Translations under genes and position numbers: made by a program
Assembly: GCA_002427105.1 (NCBI GenBank)
Contig: DIPM01000002.1
Span: 1-60,245, forward strand
DNA: 60,245 nt
DNA from: Marinilabiliaceae bacterium UBA5488
GTDB taxonomy: Bacteria; Bacteroidota; Bacteroidia; Bacteroidales; Marinilabiliaceae
Direction: 5' to 3'
The notes under the pieces: generated by a model
Seen by the model: the letters and a program-made list of their open reading frames with translations, nothing else
What the model was told of the DNA's origin: nothing
The model's database searches: none
Shown here: piece by piece, positions 34,210 to 43,303 of the stretch
Numbering within the stretch: the first letter of the stretch is position 1
How the letters are laid out: each line of letters starts with the position of its first letter

Positions 34210-36462
34210 TGGTAAGTAATGGGTTTTGCAGGGTATAGTTACTGTGAAAACTGCTCCCCGATCCAATTCCGAACTAAGGCTAATGTTGCCGCCCATTAGA
34301 TTAACCACACTCTTGGTAATGGCTAAGCCCAAACCTGTGCCCGCCGTATTGTTATTTGCCTCCTGGTCAACTTGTCTGAATCTCTCGAAAATAAGTTGGT
34401 GGTTTTCTTTGCTAATTCCGATTCCTGTGTCTTCAACCTTTATTTCCAGGATGTTAGCTTTCAAAAAGCGGTAACTCAGTTTGATATATCCCTTAGACGT
34501 GAATTTAATAGCGTTGCTTATCAGGTTGTTGATGATTTGTTCTATTCTGAACTGGTCGCCCTCAATTGTTACGGTATCAAGAACAAGCTCTTTTTCCAAA
34601 ATGAATTTTACATCTATGTTTCTTAGTCTAATCAGGGCATTTGCCGTGTTAGTAACTTTGTCGAGCAATTTGTGCAGGTCAAATTTGCCGGTGTTGAGCG
34701 TTAACTGTCCGGCTTCGATTTTCGAGACGTCAATTATATCATTGATCAGTGCAAGCAAACTTTCGCCGCTTGCGCGTATAAAGTGGAGGTATTTTTTACT
34801 CTCGTCCACCGTGGTTTTTCCCCCGATAAGAATATCTGAAAAGCCAAGAATGGCATTCATGGGAGTCCTGATTTCATGCGACATATTTGCCAGAAAAGAT
34901 GATTTAAGGCGGTCGCTTTCTTCGGCTTTTTCTTTTGCCGCGCGAAGTTGCTCTTCGAATTGCCTTTGGAAATCTATATTCATCATTATTCCTATCATCC
35001 GCGCTGCTTCACCCACTTCGGTTTTTTCTGTAATCTTGCCGTGAAAAGAGAACCATTTAAAAGTCCCGTCGGCAGTTAACATCCTGGCCTCACTATTAAA
35101 ATCGGGTGTTTGACCTGAAAGGTGCATGGCAAAAGACTCGCTGATTTGCTTTATATCGTCGGGGTGGCAAATATTAACCCAATCGTCAAATGAAGCACTG
35201 ACATAATAGCTATCATTAAATCCCAGGAGATATTTTACCCAACTGTTAATAAACAAAGCTTTGTTAACAAAGTCGATGTCCCACAAGCCGGCATTGGCGC
35301 CGTCGAGGGCCAGTTCAAGCCGGCTCTCGCTTTTCTTTAATCTTGCCTCCGCCAGCCTCTTCTGAGTCAGGAGTTTCAAAAGAGCAACATTTACCATCAT
35401 TAAAATCCCCAGGATCAGGCCAACTATCAGTATTTCAGTTTTATACCTCTCAAAGTAGCTGAGCGGCTTGTTGATCAGGCGTGCCGATTGGGGCAATAAT
35501 TTGACATCAATGTGGTAGCGCTTAAGCTGCTGGTAATCGCCTACCGTGTGACGCTCCGGATAAGTCAGGAAAGGCAAATCCTCTCCTTCACCCTGCAATC
35601 GCTTCTTTAGTAGCTGCGCAGCAAGGCGTCCCTGGTCGCTGCCCTTATTAATCACCCCTGCTGCAATAAAATTGTCGAAAAGGAAATCCCAGCCGCCGAA
35701 AACGGGAACGTCGAGGCAGTCCCTGATAAAGTCGGCTTCCAGTATCATTTCCCGGGAGGCTCCGTTACGCGGCAAATAGAGGCTTAGCAGCAGTATGGCT
35801 TTGTTTTCAGGCTCGTATTTGCTTAATTCTTTGCCCAACAACTCTGCCGAGGTAGCATATATCATTGTGTAATCGGCCGGGAAATACATATCACTAATTG
35901 AGCGCATAAACTGCTTGGAAAAGAGTATCCCGTTTAGCGTTGAATCAGTAACAACAATAAGCTTTTCAAGTTGGGGCTGTAGTTGTAAGATTAGGCTCAG
36001 GGTTTCTTTAATGGCCACTTCTTCTGCTACACCCTTGTATTTGGTGGTATCTATATCGTACATCTCCAGATCGTTTACGCCACAAAAGCTCACCGGAACA
36101 TCACCCCATATTTCCAATCCATGATTTAAAACAAACATAAAGGCATCATTGTCACTGCAAATTATTCCGTCAACGTTCAAAACACTATATTTCTGTTTCA
36201 GATAGCGGGTGAATTCCTCATCCATGCTTTCGTAACTGAAGCGCTTGGTGTCCATGTTTTCAACCGAGATACGGTAGTTATCAGCCTCCGGAAATTCGGC
36301 AATAACCGCGTCTGTGATATCCTTAGTCCACTTGAAGGTGTAGTGGTAGGAGTTAATTAGCAGAATGTCAGTAAGCTCCGCTGCCTCTGTGGCTTTTGCC
36401 CATGAAGGAAGCGACAAAGTTAGTATCAACGCCAATAAGAACGATGATAAATTGGGGATCAT
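34204..36462 (-). CDS. Sensor histidine kinase with periplasmic ABC-type binding domain and PAS
   Basis: A 752-residue protein. A signal peptide (SLPSWAKAT near residue 25) leads to an ABC_sub_bind-like domain (33-320; ILLINSYHYTFKWTKDI, VPVSFCGVN, LTYPERHTVGDYQQL), a membrane span (343-364), a PAS domain (about 382-500; AGLWDIDF, CHPDDI), HisKA with His529 in ANMSHEIRTPMN and an intact HATPase domain (DTGIGISKENHQLIFERF and GTGLGLAI). All ATP motifs are complete, in contrast to the nearby hybrid kinase. There is no receiver and no response regulator in the neighbourhood, so its partner is coded elsewhere. A small periplasmic ligand is expected from the binding domain; its nature cannot be told. 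Confidence 0.92.
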   Translation of the reverse strand: MIPNLSSFLLALILTLSLPSWAKATEAAELTDILLINSYHYTFKWTKDITDAVIAEFPEADNYRISVENMDTKRFSYESMDEEFTRYLKQKYSVLNVDGIICSDNDAFMFVLNHGLEIWGDVPVSFCGVNDLEMYDIDTTKYKGVAEEVAIKETLSLILQLQPQLEKLIVVTDSTLNGILFSKQFMRSISDMYFPADYTMIYATSAELLGKELSKYEPENKAILLLSLYLPRNGASREMILEADFIRDCLDVPVFGGWDFLFDNFIAAGVINKGSDQGRLAAQLLKKRLQGEGEDLPFLTYPERHTVGDYQQLKRYHIDVKLLPQSARLINKPLSYFERYKTEILIVGLILGILMMVNVALLKLLTQKRLAEARLKKSESRLELALDGANAGLWDIDFVNKALFINSWVKYLLGFNDSYYVSASFDDWVNICHPDDIKQISESFAMHLSGQTPDFNSEARMLTADGTFKWFSFHGKITEKTEVGEAARMIGIMMNIDFQRQFEEQLRAAKEKAEESDRLKSSFLANMSHEIRTPMNAILGFSDILIGGKTTVDESKKYLHFIRASGESLLALINDIIDVSKIEAGQLTLNTGKFDLHKLLDKVTNTANALIRLRNIDVKFILEKELVLDTVTIEGDQFRIEQIINNLISNAIKFTSKGYIKLSYRFLKANILEIKVEDTGIGISKENHQLIFERFRQVDQEANNNTAGTGLGLAITKSVVNLMGGNISLSSELDRGAVFTVTIPCKTHYLPS

Positions 36463-36692
36463 AGCAGCTATTTTAGTTAAAGGAAATTAGTATTTATTTC
36501 ACATATTTTCAAATTTGAGGGCATTGATTTTGACACAAGGCATCAAATATGGGAGGAAGATAGACATTGCATAGCACACCCGCTATAAACTCCAATTCCT
36601 TTTTGCTATCTTGCTGCCTGGATTGGGCTTGAGCTATGAACGAAATGCCCCATTTTTTGTTGACTTAGAAGAGGATATTAAAATGCTATTTG

Positions 36693-38219
36693 ATGAAGAA
36701 AGCTGAAAAACATATATTGGTGATATTCGGAGCTTCCGGTGACCTAAATTACAGGAAGTTAATCCCTTCGGTGTTCGACCTTTACACCCAGAATTTGCTG
36801 CCTAAGGAATTTGGTATATTGGGCCTGGGAAGAACAGAATTCTCTGACCGCGAATTTAGGGAGAAAATGGCCGGGGGAATTGAGAAGTACGCCGGCACGA
36901 AGGCCAAAAGCGAGGAGGAACTGGCTGCGTTTTTTGAGAAATTGTTCTATTATTCATTTAATTCGGATAATAAGGATGAGTATGCCGGCTTCAGGGAAAA
37001 GCTGGAGTCTCTCAACAAAGAGCTCAATACGGGCAATAACTATATTTTTTACCTGGCAACACCGCCAAGTATGTATCCCGTAATTCCGGCATACTTAGCG
37101 GCTTATGGCTTAAACAGTGAGGAGGAAGGCTTTAAAAGGGTAATTATTGAAAAACCCTTCGGCTATGATCTGGAGAGTGCACGCGAATTGAACCGGAAGC
37201 TCTTATCCAACTTCAAAGAGGAACAGCTCTATCGTATTGACCACTATCTTGGCAAAGAGACGGTTCAGAACCTGCTGGTTACCCGTTTCGCGAATGGCAT
37301 ATTTGAGCCTTTGTGGAATCGTAATTTTGTGCATCATGTTGAAATAACTTCATCAGAGGATATTGGAGTAGGCAGTCGCGGGGGATATTATGAAGGCTCC
37401 GGTGCTTTGCGCGATATGATTCAAAATCACCTCCTTTTGCTGACCTCGCTGGTGGCTATGGAGCCACCTGCGTTGATTTATGCCGACGGAATGCGCAACG
37501 AGATGGTGAAAGTGCTGCAATCGCTTCGTCCCATCAAGAAAGACGAGGTGGAAAAGTATGTAATCAGGGGTCAATATACAGCTTCGGAGATTAAGGGCAA
37601 AAAGATAAAAGCTTATCGTGAAGAAAAGGGCGTTGACCCTAAATCACGTACTGAAACCTTTGTTGCCATGAAGTTTTATATTGACAACTGGCGCTGGGCC
37701 GGCGTGCCCTTTTATATACGTACCGGGAAGTGCCTTCCCACACGTGTTACAGAGATTGTAATTCACTTTAACTCCACGCCTCATCATATTTTTACTGACC
37801 ATCCTGATCATGCGAATCGGCATAACCAGCTTGTTATCAGGATACAGCCCGACGAGGGCGTCTTGCTTAAGTTTGGCATGAAGGTTCCGGGCGCAGGCTT
37901 TAATGTTCAAAACGTTAATATGGACTTTCACTACTCGGAACTTAATAACACTTACCTTCCGAGTGCTTATGAGCGCCTCTTGCTTGATTGTATGCTTGGC
38001 GATGCCACTCTGTATTCACGCGGCGATGCACTCGAGGCAGCATGGAAGTTCGTGGATCCCATTCTTAGCGCATGGAAAGAAAGACCCTGCATTAAGGTCT
38101 ATGGCTATCCTGCCGGCACCTGGGGGCCGGAAGAGTCTGACGAATTAATCGAGGGCACGGAGACATGGCGTTATCCATGCAAGAACCTTATAGGCGATGG
38201 TGAATATTGTGAGCTTTAA
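36693..38219 (+). CDS. zwf: Glucose-6-phosphate 1-dehydrogenase
   Basis: A 508-residue enzyme that oxidises glucose 6-phosphate to 6-phosphogluconolactone, first step of the oxidative pentose phosphate path. IFGASGDLNYRKL is the NAD(P)-binding loop, RIDHYLGKE holds the substrate Lys/His and WRWAGVPFYIRTGK is the usual central motif. I take the ATG at 36693; a TTG directly before it is less likely. The 230-bp gap upstream (36463-36692) shows no gene and no clear promoter box. It is followed by pgl; the third enzyme, gnd, is not in the window. Confidence 0.96.
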   Translation: MKKAEKHILVIFGASGDLNYRKLIPSVFDLYTQNLLPKEFGILGLGRTEFSDREFREKMAGGIEKYAGTKAKSEEELAAFFEKLFYYSFNSDNKDEYAGFREKLESLNKELNTGNNYIFYLATPPSMYPVIPAYLAAYGLNSEEEGFKRVIIEKPFGYDLESARELNRKLLSNFKEEQLYRIDHYLGKETVQNLLVTRFANGIFEPLWNRNFVHHVEITSSEDIGVGSRGGYYEGSGALRDMIQNHLLLLTSLVAMEPPALIYADGMRNEMVKVLQSLRPIKKDEVEKYVIRGQYTASEIKGKKIKAYREEKGVDPKSRTETFVAMKFYIDNWRWAGVPFYIRTGKCLPTRVTEIVIHFNSTPHHIFTDHPDHANRHNQLVIRIQPDEGVLLKFGMKVPGAGFNVQNVNMDFHYSELNNTYLPSAYERLLLDCMLGDATLYSRGDALEAAWKFVDPILSAWKERPCIKVYGYPAGTWGPEESDELIEGTETWRYPCKNLIGDGEYCEL

Positions 38220-38220
38220 G

Positions 38221-38350
38221 AAGTTATCAGTAAGCAGTCAACAGTGATCAGTGATCAGTTATCAGTCAACAGTCAACAGTCAACAGTCAACAGTGATCAG
38301 TGAACTCGAAACTTGAAACCCGAAACTCGAAACTTGAAACCCGAAACATA
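38221..38350. repeat. Dense word-repeat block between zwf and pgl
   Basis: Three repeat types in 130 bp: CAGTGATCAGTGATCAGT (38242-38259), four exact CAGTCAA units (38263-38290), and a 21-bp unit repeated exactly twice (38304-38324 and 38325-38345, containing GAAACCCGAA). The first is the exact reverse complement of 41786-41803. The block fills the gap and ends 14 bp before the pgl ATG. Confidence 0.85.
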
Positions 38351-38363
38351 GAACTTAGAAAAT

Positions 38364-39068
38364 ATGGAAATAGAAATATTTGAAAATAAGAAGGAGTTGG
38401 CGCGTTACTTCGGGGATTTGCTTGTTGATATTGCCCGGTCGAAAGAAAGGGTGTATATAGCCCTTTCGGGGGGAAGCACTCCAAAGGTGATTTTTGATAT
38501 TCTGGCGGAGGAATACAGGCAGAAGATCGATTGGAAAAGCTTAGTTTTCTTTTGGGGAGATGAACGCTGCGTTGCGCCCGATGACGCCGAGAGCAACTAC
38601 GGAATGACTAAGCGTCACCTCTTTAGCAAGCTGCCGATTGAGAACTCTAATATTTTTAGGGTCAAGGGAGAGATGGAAGCCGAACTCGCGGCAGCCGATT
38701 ATTCTGCTATTATTGACGGGGAAGTGCCAAAAGAAAATGGTACAGCTCGTTTCGACCTTATGATACTGGGCATGGGCGATGATGGTCATACTGCATCTAT
38801 TTTCCCGCATCAGATTGATTTGTGGCAGTCGGATAGTCTGTGTGAAGTGGCTACTCATCCCGAATCGGGGCAGAAGCGCATAACACTTACAGGTAAAGTG
38901 ATTAACAATTCTGCACGGGTAGTTTTCCTTGTTACGGGTTCTTCCAAAGCAGAAAAGGTAGATGAGATAATTAACAGCAAAGGCAGCTTCAAGAAATATC
39001 CTGCCGCCTTAGTTGCGCCTGATAATCTCTTATGGATGCTTGACAAAGAAGCTGCGTCAAGCCTGTAA
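38364..39068 (+). CDS. pgl: 6-phosphogluconolactonase
   Basis: A 234-residue enzyme of the DevB/Pgl type that opens the lactone made by Zwf. Typical sequence: YIALSGGSTPKVIFDIL, WKSLVFFWGDERCVAPDDAESNYGM and LMILGMGDDGHTASIFP, the phosphosugar-binding loops. Order zwf-pgl fits an operon, but the repeat block between them leaves room for separate control. Confidence 0.94.
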   Translation: MEIEIFENKKELARYFGDLLVDIARSKERVYIALSGGSTPKVIFDILAEEYRQKIDWKSLVFFWGDERCVAPDDAESNYGMTKRHLFSKLPIENSNIFRVKGEMEAELAAADYSAIIDGEVPKENGTARFDLMILGMGDDGHTASIFPHQIDLWQSDSLCEVATHPESGQKRITLTGKVINNSARVVFLVTGSSKAEKVDEIINSKGSFKKYPAALVAPDNLLWMLDKEAASSL

Positions 39069-39213
39069 GCTGATAATTCTCTTGTTTTTTGAAGCCTATC
39101 ACTCCCCGCGTTTTGGAAAAGTAGTTTTATATCGGTTGCTAATAAAGAAATTGTTACTAATTTTATGCGATTTTTACGAAATCTAAAAGTTTCGGAAATA
39201 AAATGGCGTAAAA

Positions 39214-39936
39214 ATGAAACTACTAAACCTAAGTGTTCTGCTGTTTTTATTGATGATTTCGACGATGGCAGCAGCTCAGCGCGGCTTTAATACCGAAAAC
39301 CTCACCTACTGCCAACGAACGGGGAAGGCCATTTACATGTATAATGCCAATCTGGTAAAGCTGGGTATGGTGATGCCCCAATCTGAAATTGGAGTCGAAA
39401 CGGATGCAACTGCTGCAGGTTTTACCAATGAAGGCCTACTGGGGCAGTTTGCTTTTATGCGCTATTTCGACCTCGATATAAACCGCAGCCGTTTTGGCAT
39501 TGGATATTACTCACCCATATTTGCTTCATATATTCCCTGGCAAAGCGACTCCATCGCTGCCTTTCCCGGTTTGAAAATTCGTCCCTATCTATTTGTTGGA
39601 GCCGGTATTGGCCCACTTTTTTCAATGCGACTTGTTGACCGCTTGCTATTAGATGTTTACGCGACCGCCCAGCCAAGCCTTTCATTTTATGGAGGCTTTA
39701 AACATAACAATAACGAAGAAGAATATAAGGAATACTCATTTATAGCTTTTAATCTGGGTGCTATGATAGGAGCCAGTTTGCGCTACAGGTTTTTAATAGT
39801 GGGCTGCGACTGGCTGCCTCTGAAGCAGAGGTATAACACTTACAGCTATCTGAATGATGAAGCTACAGAGCTTTCGCCCGAAAAGAGGCAGATAGACGTT
39901 GGTCGGGTGAGTGTTTCGCTGGGCGTATATTTCTAA
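39214..39936 (+). CDS. Predicted outer-membrane beta-barrel protein
   Basis: A 240-residue protein with a clear signal peptide (MKLLNLSVLLFLLMISTMAAA, cleavage near AAAQ). The mature part alternates hydrophobic and polar residues in strands such as RSRFGIGYYSPIF, KIRPYLFVGAGIGPLF, LLLDVYATAQPSLSFYGGF and ends RVSVSLGVYF with C-terminal Phe, the mark of a barrel. I do not recognise a family. It is a single gene in a 146-bp and 74-bp setting with no cofactor or transport motif. Confidence 0.65.
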   Translation: MKLLNLSVLLFLLMISTMAAAQRGFNTENLTYCQRTGKAIYMYNANLVKLGMVMPQSEIGVETDATAAGFTNEGLLGQFAFMRYFDLDINRSRFGIGYYSPIFASYIPWQSDSIAAFPGLKIRPYLFVGAGIGPLFSMRLVDRLLLDVYATAQPSLSFYGGFKHNNNEEEYKEYSFIAFNLGAMIGASLRYRFLIVGCDWLPLKQRYNTYSYLNDEATELSPEKRQIDVGRVSVSLGVYF

Positions 39937-40010
39937 AACTTTCAATGATATTTTAAATATAAACCAAACTTACCCGCCATATTAATTGTCAAACCCCAAA
40001 AGTATTAATT

Positions 40011-40436
40011 ATGATAATAAAGCAACTATCTGTCTTCCTCGAAAATAAATCGGGAAGACTTCATGAATTGTTTGCTACCCTGGGAAGTGCCAATATCAAT
40101 GTTTCGGCATGCAGTGTTGCCGATACTTCTGATTTTGGAATTCTTAGGATGATAGTCTCCGAGCCCGATAAGGCGCGCGAGATACTAAAGGCTAAAAGCT
40201 TTTCTGTTAATGTTAATGAAGTAATTTCCTTTGCCACTCCCAATACCCCAGGTGCCTTGGCAAAAGGCCTGGAAATACTGGCCGGGGCAGGTATAGGCGT
40301 GGAATATCTTTACGGCTATTCAATAGGCGAGAAGTCGTTTATCGCACTAAGATGCGACAATCCCGAAAAGGCTGTTATGGAATTTCAGAGACATCAATTA
40401 GAGCTTATCTGTGCCAGCGACCTCTATAAGTTTTAA
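40011..40436 (+). CDS. Tandem ACT-domain protein
   Basis: A 141-residue protein made of two ACT domains (about 1-70 and 72-141), starting IKQLSVFLENKSGRLHELFATLG and again TPNTPGALAKGLEILAGAGIGVEYLYGYS. ACT pairs bind amino acids. It lies 23 bp upstream of paaK in the same direction, an arrangement repeated in many Bacteroidetes and anaerobes, which suggests it senses an amino acid and tunes the ligase or the pathway. No catalytic domain is present. Confidence 0.88.
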   Translation: MIIKQLSVFLENKSGRLHELFATLGSANINVSACSVADTSDFGILRMIVSEPDKAREILKAKSFSVNVNEVISFATPNTPGALAKGLEILAGAGIGVEYLYGYSIGEKSFIALRCDNPEKAVMEFQRHQLELICASDLYKF

Positions 40437-40459
40437 GCTAAAGACAAACTATTTTACGA

Positions 40460-41767
40460 ATGAAGAATATTTGGAATCCGCATTTTGAAACCTTGCCCCG
40501 TGATCAGATGCGAGCTGTTCAGAGCGAACGATTACGCGACGTTGTTGATCGGGTATATTACAATGTTCCCTATTACAGAGAAAAGATGCAGAAATTGGGT
40601 ATGACACCCGAAGCGATTGCAACTGTTGATGACTTGAAAAATTTGCCCTTTACCATCAAACAGGACTTACGTGATAACTATCCTTTTGGGCTATTTGCGG
40701 TTCCTATGAGTGAAATAATCCGCGTACATGCCTCATCAGGAACTACCGGAAAATCGACCGTTGTAGGCTATACCCGAAACGATATAGGAATATGGTCGGA
40801 GGTTATGGCGCGTACTTTTACTGCTGCCGGTGCAACTAAAGATGATTATATTCAGATTGCCTATGGCTATGGCCTGTTTACAGGTGGTTTGGGTGCTCAC
40901 TACGGCGGGGAGAAAATCGGTGCTACGGTGGTTCCTATTTCGGGCGGCAATACAAAGAGGCAAATACAGCTTATGCATGATTTTGGAAGCACGGTACTTG
41001 CCTGTACTCCCTCTTATGCAACTTATTTGGCAGAGGCAATTGAAGAAAGCGGAATGAACCGTGATGAGTTTAAACTTAGAATTGGCGTTTTTGGTGCTGA
41101 ACCCTGGAGTGAAAATATGCGCCGTGAAATAGAGAGACGCCTTAGAATTAAGGCTATAGATATTTACGGCTTAAGTGAGGTAATCGGTCCGGGAGTCTCC
41201 TTCGAATGTGAACATCAGTGCGGATTGCATATCAACGAGGATCATTTTATCCCTGAAATTATAGATCCTGAGACCCTTGAAGTTTTACCTGAAGGCGAGC
41301 TGGGCGAATTAGTGTTTACCACAATTACCAAGCAAGGACTGCCTCTTATTCGATACAGAACCCGGGATCTTACCCGCTTGAACTATGAAGAGTGCGCATG
41401 CGGGCGGACCTTGGTGAGGATGAATAAATGCACCGGACGAAGTGATGATATGCTTATCATACGTGGAGTAAACCTCTTTCCCTCTCAAATTGAGAGTGTT
41501 CTGCTTGAGATGGATGAGACCACACCCAACTATATGCTAATTGTTGACAGGGTTAACAACCTGGATACGCTCGAATTGCAGCTTGAAGTTGAAGATCGTT
41601 TTTATAGCGATACCATTAGCGAATTGCAGGCTCTGACCAAAAAAATCAGACACTCGATTGAGAGCGCAACAGGTTTGTCGGTAGTCGTTAAGCTGGTTGA
41701 GCCCAAAAGCCTCGAACGTAGTGAAGGCAAAGCCCGACGCGTAATTGATAAGCGCAAGGCTTTGTGA
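40460..41767 (+). CDS. paaK: Phenylacetate-CoA ligase family protein
   Basis: A 435-residue AMP-forming ligase that joins an aryl- or acyl-acid to CoA. The ATP loop HASSGTTGKSTVVGY, the later core YGLSEVIGPGVSFECEHQCG, RTRDLTRL and the C-terminal hinge ending GKARRVIDKRKAL are present. Length matches PaaK. In anaerobes this family sits beside 2-oxoacid:ferredoxin oxidoreductases and may release or recycle arylacetyl-CoA formed from aromatic amino acids; here that rests on position and family, since the true acid is not shown. Confidence 0.9.
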   Translation: MKNIWNPHFETLPRDQMRAVQSERLRDVVDRVYYNVPYYREKMQKLGMTPEAIATVDDLKNLPFTIKQDLRDNYPFGLFAVPMSEIIRVHASSGTTGKSTVVGYTRNDIGIWSEVMARTFTAAGATKDDYIQIAYGYGLFTGGLGAHYGGEKIGATVVPISGGNTKRQIQLMHDFGSTVLACTPSYATYLAEAIEESGMNRDEFKLRIGVFGAEPWSENMRREIERRLRIKAIDIYGLSEVIGPGVSFECEHQCGLHINEDHFIPEIIDPETLEVLPEGELGELVFTTITKQGLPLIRYRTRDLTRLNYEECACGRTLVRMNKCTGRSDDMLIIRGVNLFPSQIESVLLEMDETTPNYMLIVDRVNNLDTLELQLEVEDRFYSDTISELQALTKKIRHSIESATGLSVVVKLVEPKSLERSEGKARRVIDKRKAL

Positions 41768-41824
41768 GTTATGGGTTATGGGTTCACTGATCACTGATCA
41801 CTGTTAATTGATAATTGAAAATTG
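41765..41824. repeat. Word-repeat block between paaK and the aminotransferase
   Basis: Words ATGGGTT (twice), ACTGATCACTGATCACTG (41786-41803, the exact reverse complement of 38242-38259) and AATTGATAATTGAAAATTGA. It fills the whole 57-bp gap. The word CCCATAAC on the other strand also appears at the start of the window. Confidence 0.85.
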
Positions 41825-43141
41825 ATGAAAAGTTTGTTTCCTTTTGATAGTAGTGTTGTTTCTCAAATACGAGCAGAGTTAGGGATTAAAAAAGTGTCGC
41901 AGGCCTCTATCAGGCAGATGGTACAGTTGGTTGACAAACTGCAGAGGCATTTTAAGGTGCAATTTATACGCACTGAGATGGGCGTTCCCGGTTTTGCATC
42001 TCCTCAGATTGGGGTAGAAGCTGAAATTGAGGCACTACGCTCGGGCGTTTCGAGTGTTTATCCGCCAATACAGGGAATTGAAATATTCAAAAATGAACTG
42101 TCGCGCTTTGCAAAGTTGTTTATGAATATTGATATTAAACCAAGCGGCTGTATCCCCACCGCGGGTGCTATGCAGGCTTCGGCTGTTACCTTCCTGGTGG
42201 CCAACAGGCGGGACAGGCAAAAAGATACCACCCTGTTAATTGACCCGGGCTTCCCCGTTCAAAAACGCCAGTTGGGCGTTTTTGGGATGAAATACGAGAG
42301 CTTTGACATCTACGATTATCGCGGCGAAAAACTTCGTGAAAAACTTGAATCCTACCTGAAAAAGGGGAATATAAGTAGCTTTCTGTATAGCAACCCCAAC
42401 AACCCCTCGTGGATATGTTTTACTGAAAAGGAGCTCGCCATTATTGGGGAATTAGCAAACAAATATGATATTGTGGTAGTGGAAGATCTGGCCTATTTCG
42501 GTATGGATTTTCGTCGCGATTACGGAAAAGCCGGCGCAGAACCTTATCAGGCAAGCGTGGCAAATTATACCGATAACTATGTTCTTTTATTTTCGAGCTC
42601 CAAAATATTTAGTTACGCCGGACAAAGATTAGGTGCCGTTATGATCTCCGACAAGCTCTTCGCACGTAGTTTCGACGACCTTAGCTCTCATTTTGTGTCC
42701 GGGCGGTTTGGCCCGGCCATGCTGCAAGAGGCCATATACGTAACATCAGCCGGTATTTCTCACTCGGCGCAGGCTGCCGTGGCTGCTATGCTTAAGGCTG
42801 TCAATGACAGTAGCTTTGACTTTGTTGGCTACCTGAAAGAATATGGCGAGCGCGCTGCCATTATGAAGCAGCATTTTTTAGATGCGGGCTTTTATTTGGT
42901 TTATGATAAGGATGAAGAAGAAGATCTGGCTGATGGCTTTTATTTCACAGTCGCCTTTCCCGGTATGAACGGCGAAGAGCTACTGAGTGAACTGATTAGA
43001 TATGGTATTAGTGCTATAACTCTTGATACAACAGGGAGTTCACGTACAGATGGCTTGAGGATTTGTGTCTCTCATACTACCTTGGGAAGAATGTATGAAT
43101 TAGCCACCAGACTTCAACTTTTTGCAATTGAGCATAAATAG
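41825..43141 (+). CDS. Class I/II aminotransferase
   Basis: A 438-residue PLP enzyme of fold type I. The PLP Lys is in LLFSSSKIFSYAGQRLG, the Asn/Pro and Asp/Tyr contacts in YSNPNNPSW and VVVEDLAYFG, and a C-terminal Arg is in SHTTLGRMYEL. It lacks the N-terminal helix-turn-helix of MocR regulators. I take the ATG at 41825. Placed between PaaK and the 2-oxoacid oxidoreductase, it could supply the 2-oxo acid by transamination; its amino acid is unknown. Confidence 0.88.
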   Translation: MKSLFPFDSSVVSQIRAELGIKKVSQASIRQMVQLVDKLQRHFKVQFIRTEMGVPGFASPQIGVEAEIEALRSGVSSVYPPIQGIEIFKNELSRFAKLFMNIDIKPSGCIPTAGAMQASAVTFLVANRRDRQKDTTLLIDPGFPVQKRQLGVFGMKYESFDIYDYRGEKLREKLESYLKKGNISSFLYSNPNNPSWICFTEKELAIIGELANKYDIVVVEDLAYFGMDFRRDYGKAGAEPYQASVANYTDNYVLLFSSSKIFSYAGQRLGAVMISDKLFARSFDDLSSHFVSGRFGPAMLQEAIYVTSAGISHSAQAAVAAMLKAVNDSSFDFVGYLKEYGERAAIMKQHFLDAGFYLVYDKDEEEDLADGFYFTVAFPGMNGEELLSELIRYGISAITLDTTGSSRTDGLRICVSHTTLGRMYELATRLQLFAIEHK

Positions 43142-43159
43142 AATGAATATAAATTGAAA

Positions 43160-43199
43160 GCCTAAGTACTTCAAAATGCCGACGCTTAGGTGCTGAAGT
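43160..43199 (+). promoter_or_regulatory. Interleaved inverted words, possible pseudoknot
   Basis: CCTAAG (43161-43166) can pair with CTTAGG (43185-43190), and ACTTCA (43168-43173) with TGAAGT (43194-43199). The two stems interleave, so they form either a pseudoknot or the remains of inverted word repeats. It lies 105 bp upstream of the first oxidoreductase gene and upstream of its promoter. Confidence 0.3.
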
Positions 43200-43244
43200 T
43201 ATTGGTATTTTGCATATTATACACTAAGGCTGCCTGCGCTGATA

Positions 43245-43276
43245 TGTGGATAAATAACAGATTATCCCTAAATTTG
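43245..43276 (+). promoter_or_regulatory. Promoter of the 2-oxoacid oxidoreductase operon
   Basis: TGTG (43245-43248), 20-nt spacer and TAAATTTG (43269-43276), an exact -7 match followed by CA. The start would give a leader of about 22 nt to the ATG at 43304. This separates the four-subunit enzyme from the aminotransferase gene as a transcription unit. Confidence 0.6.
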
Positions 43277-43303
43277 CATTCTGCTTTATTTAAAAATTGT
43301 TTT

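Noticed and set aside
36463..36692. Hidden small gene upstream of zwf
   Set aside because: No frame of reasonable length with protein-like composition, no promoter box and no hairpin of note.
38221..38350. CRISPR array
   Set aside because: Units are 7 to 21 bp and directly adjacent, without unique spacers, and no cas genes are near.
43190..43303. Extended N-terminus for the ferredoxin-like subunit
   Set aside because: The extra 38 residues contain the promoter box at 43269 and are unlike any ferredoxin subunit; the ATG at 43304 fits the family.
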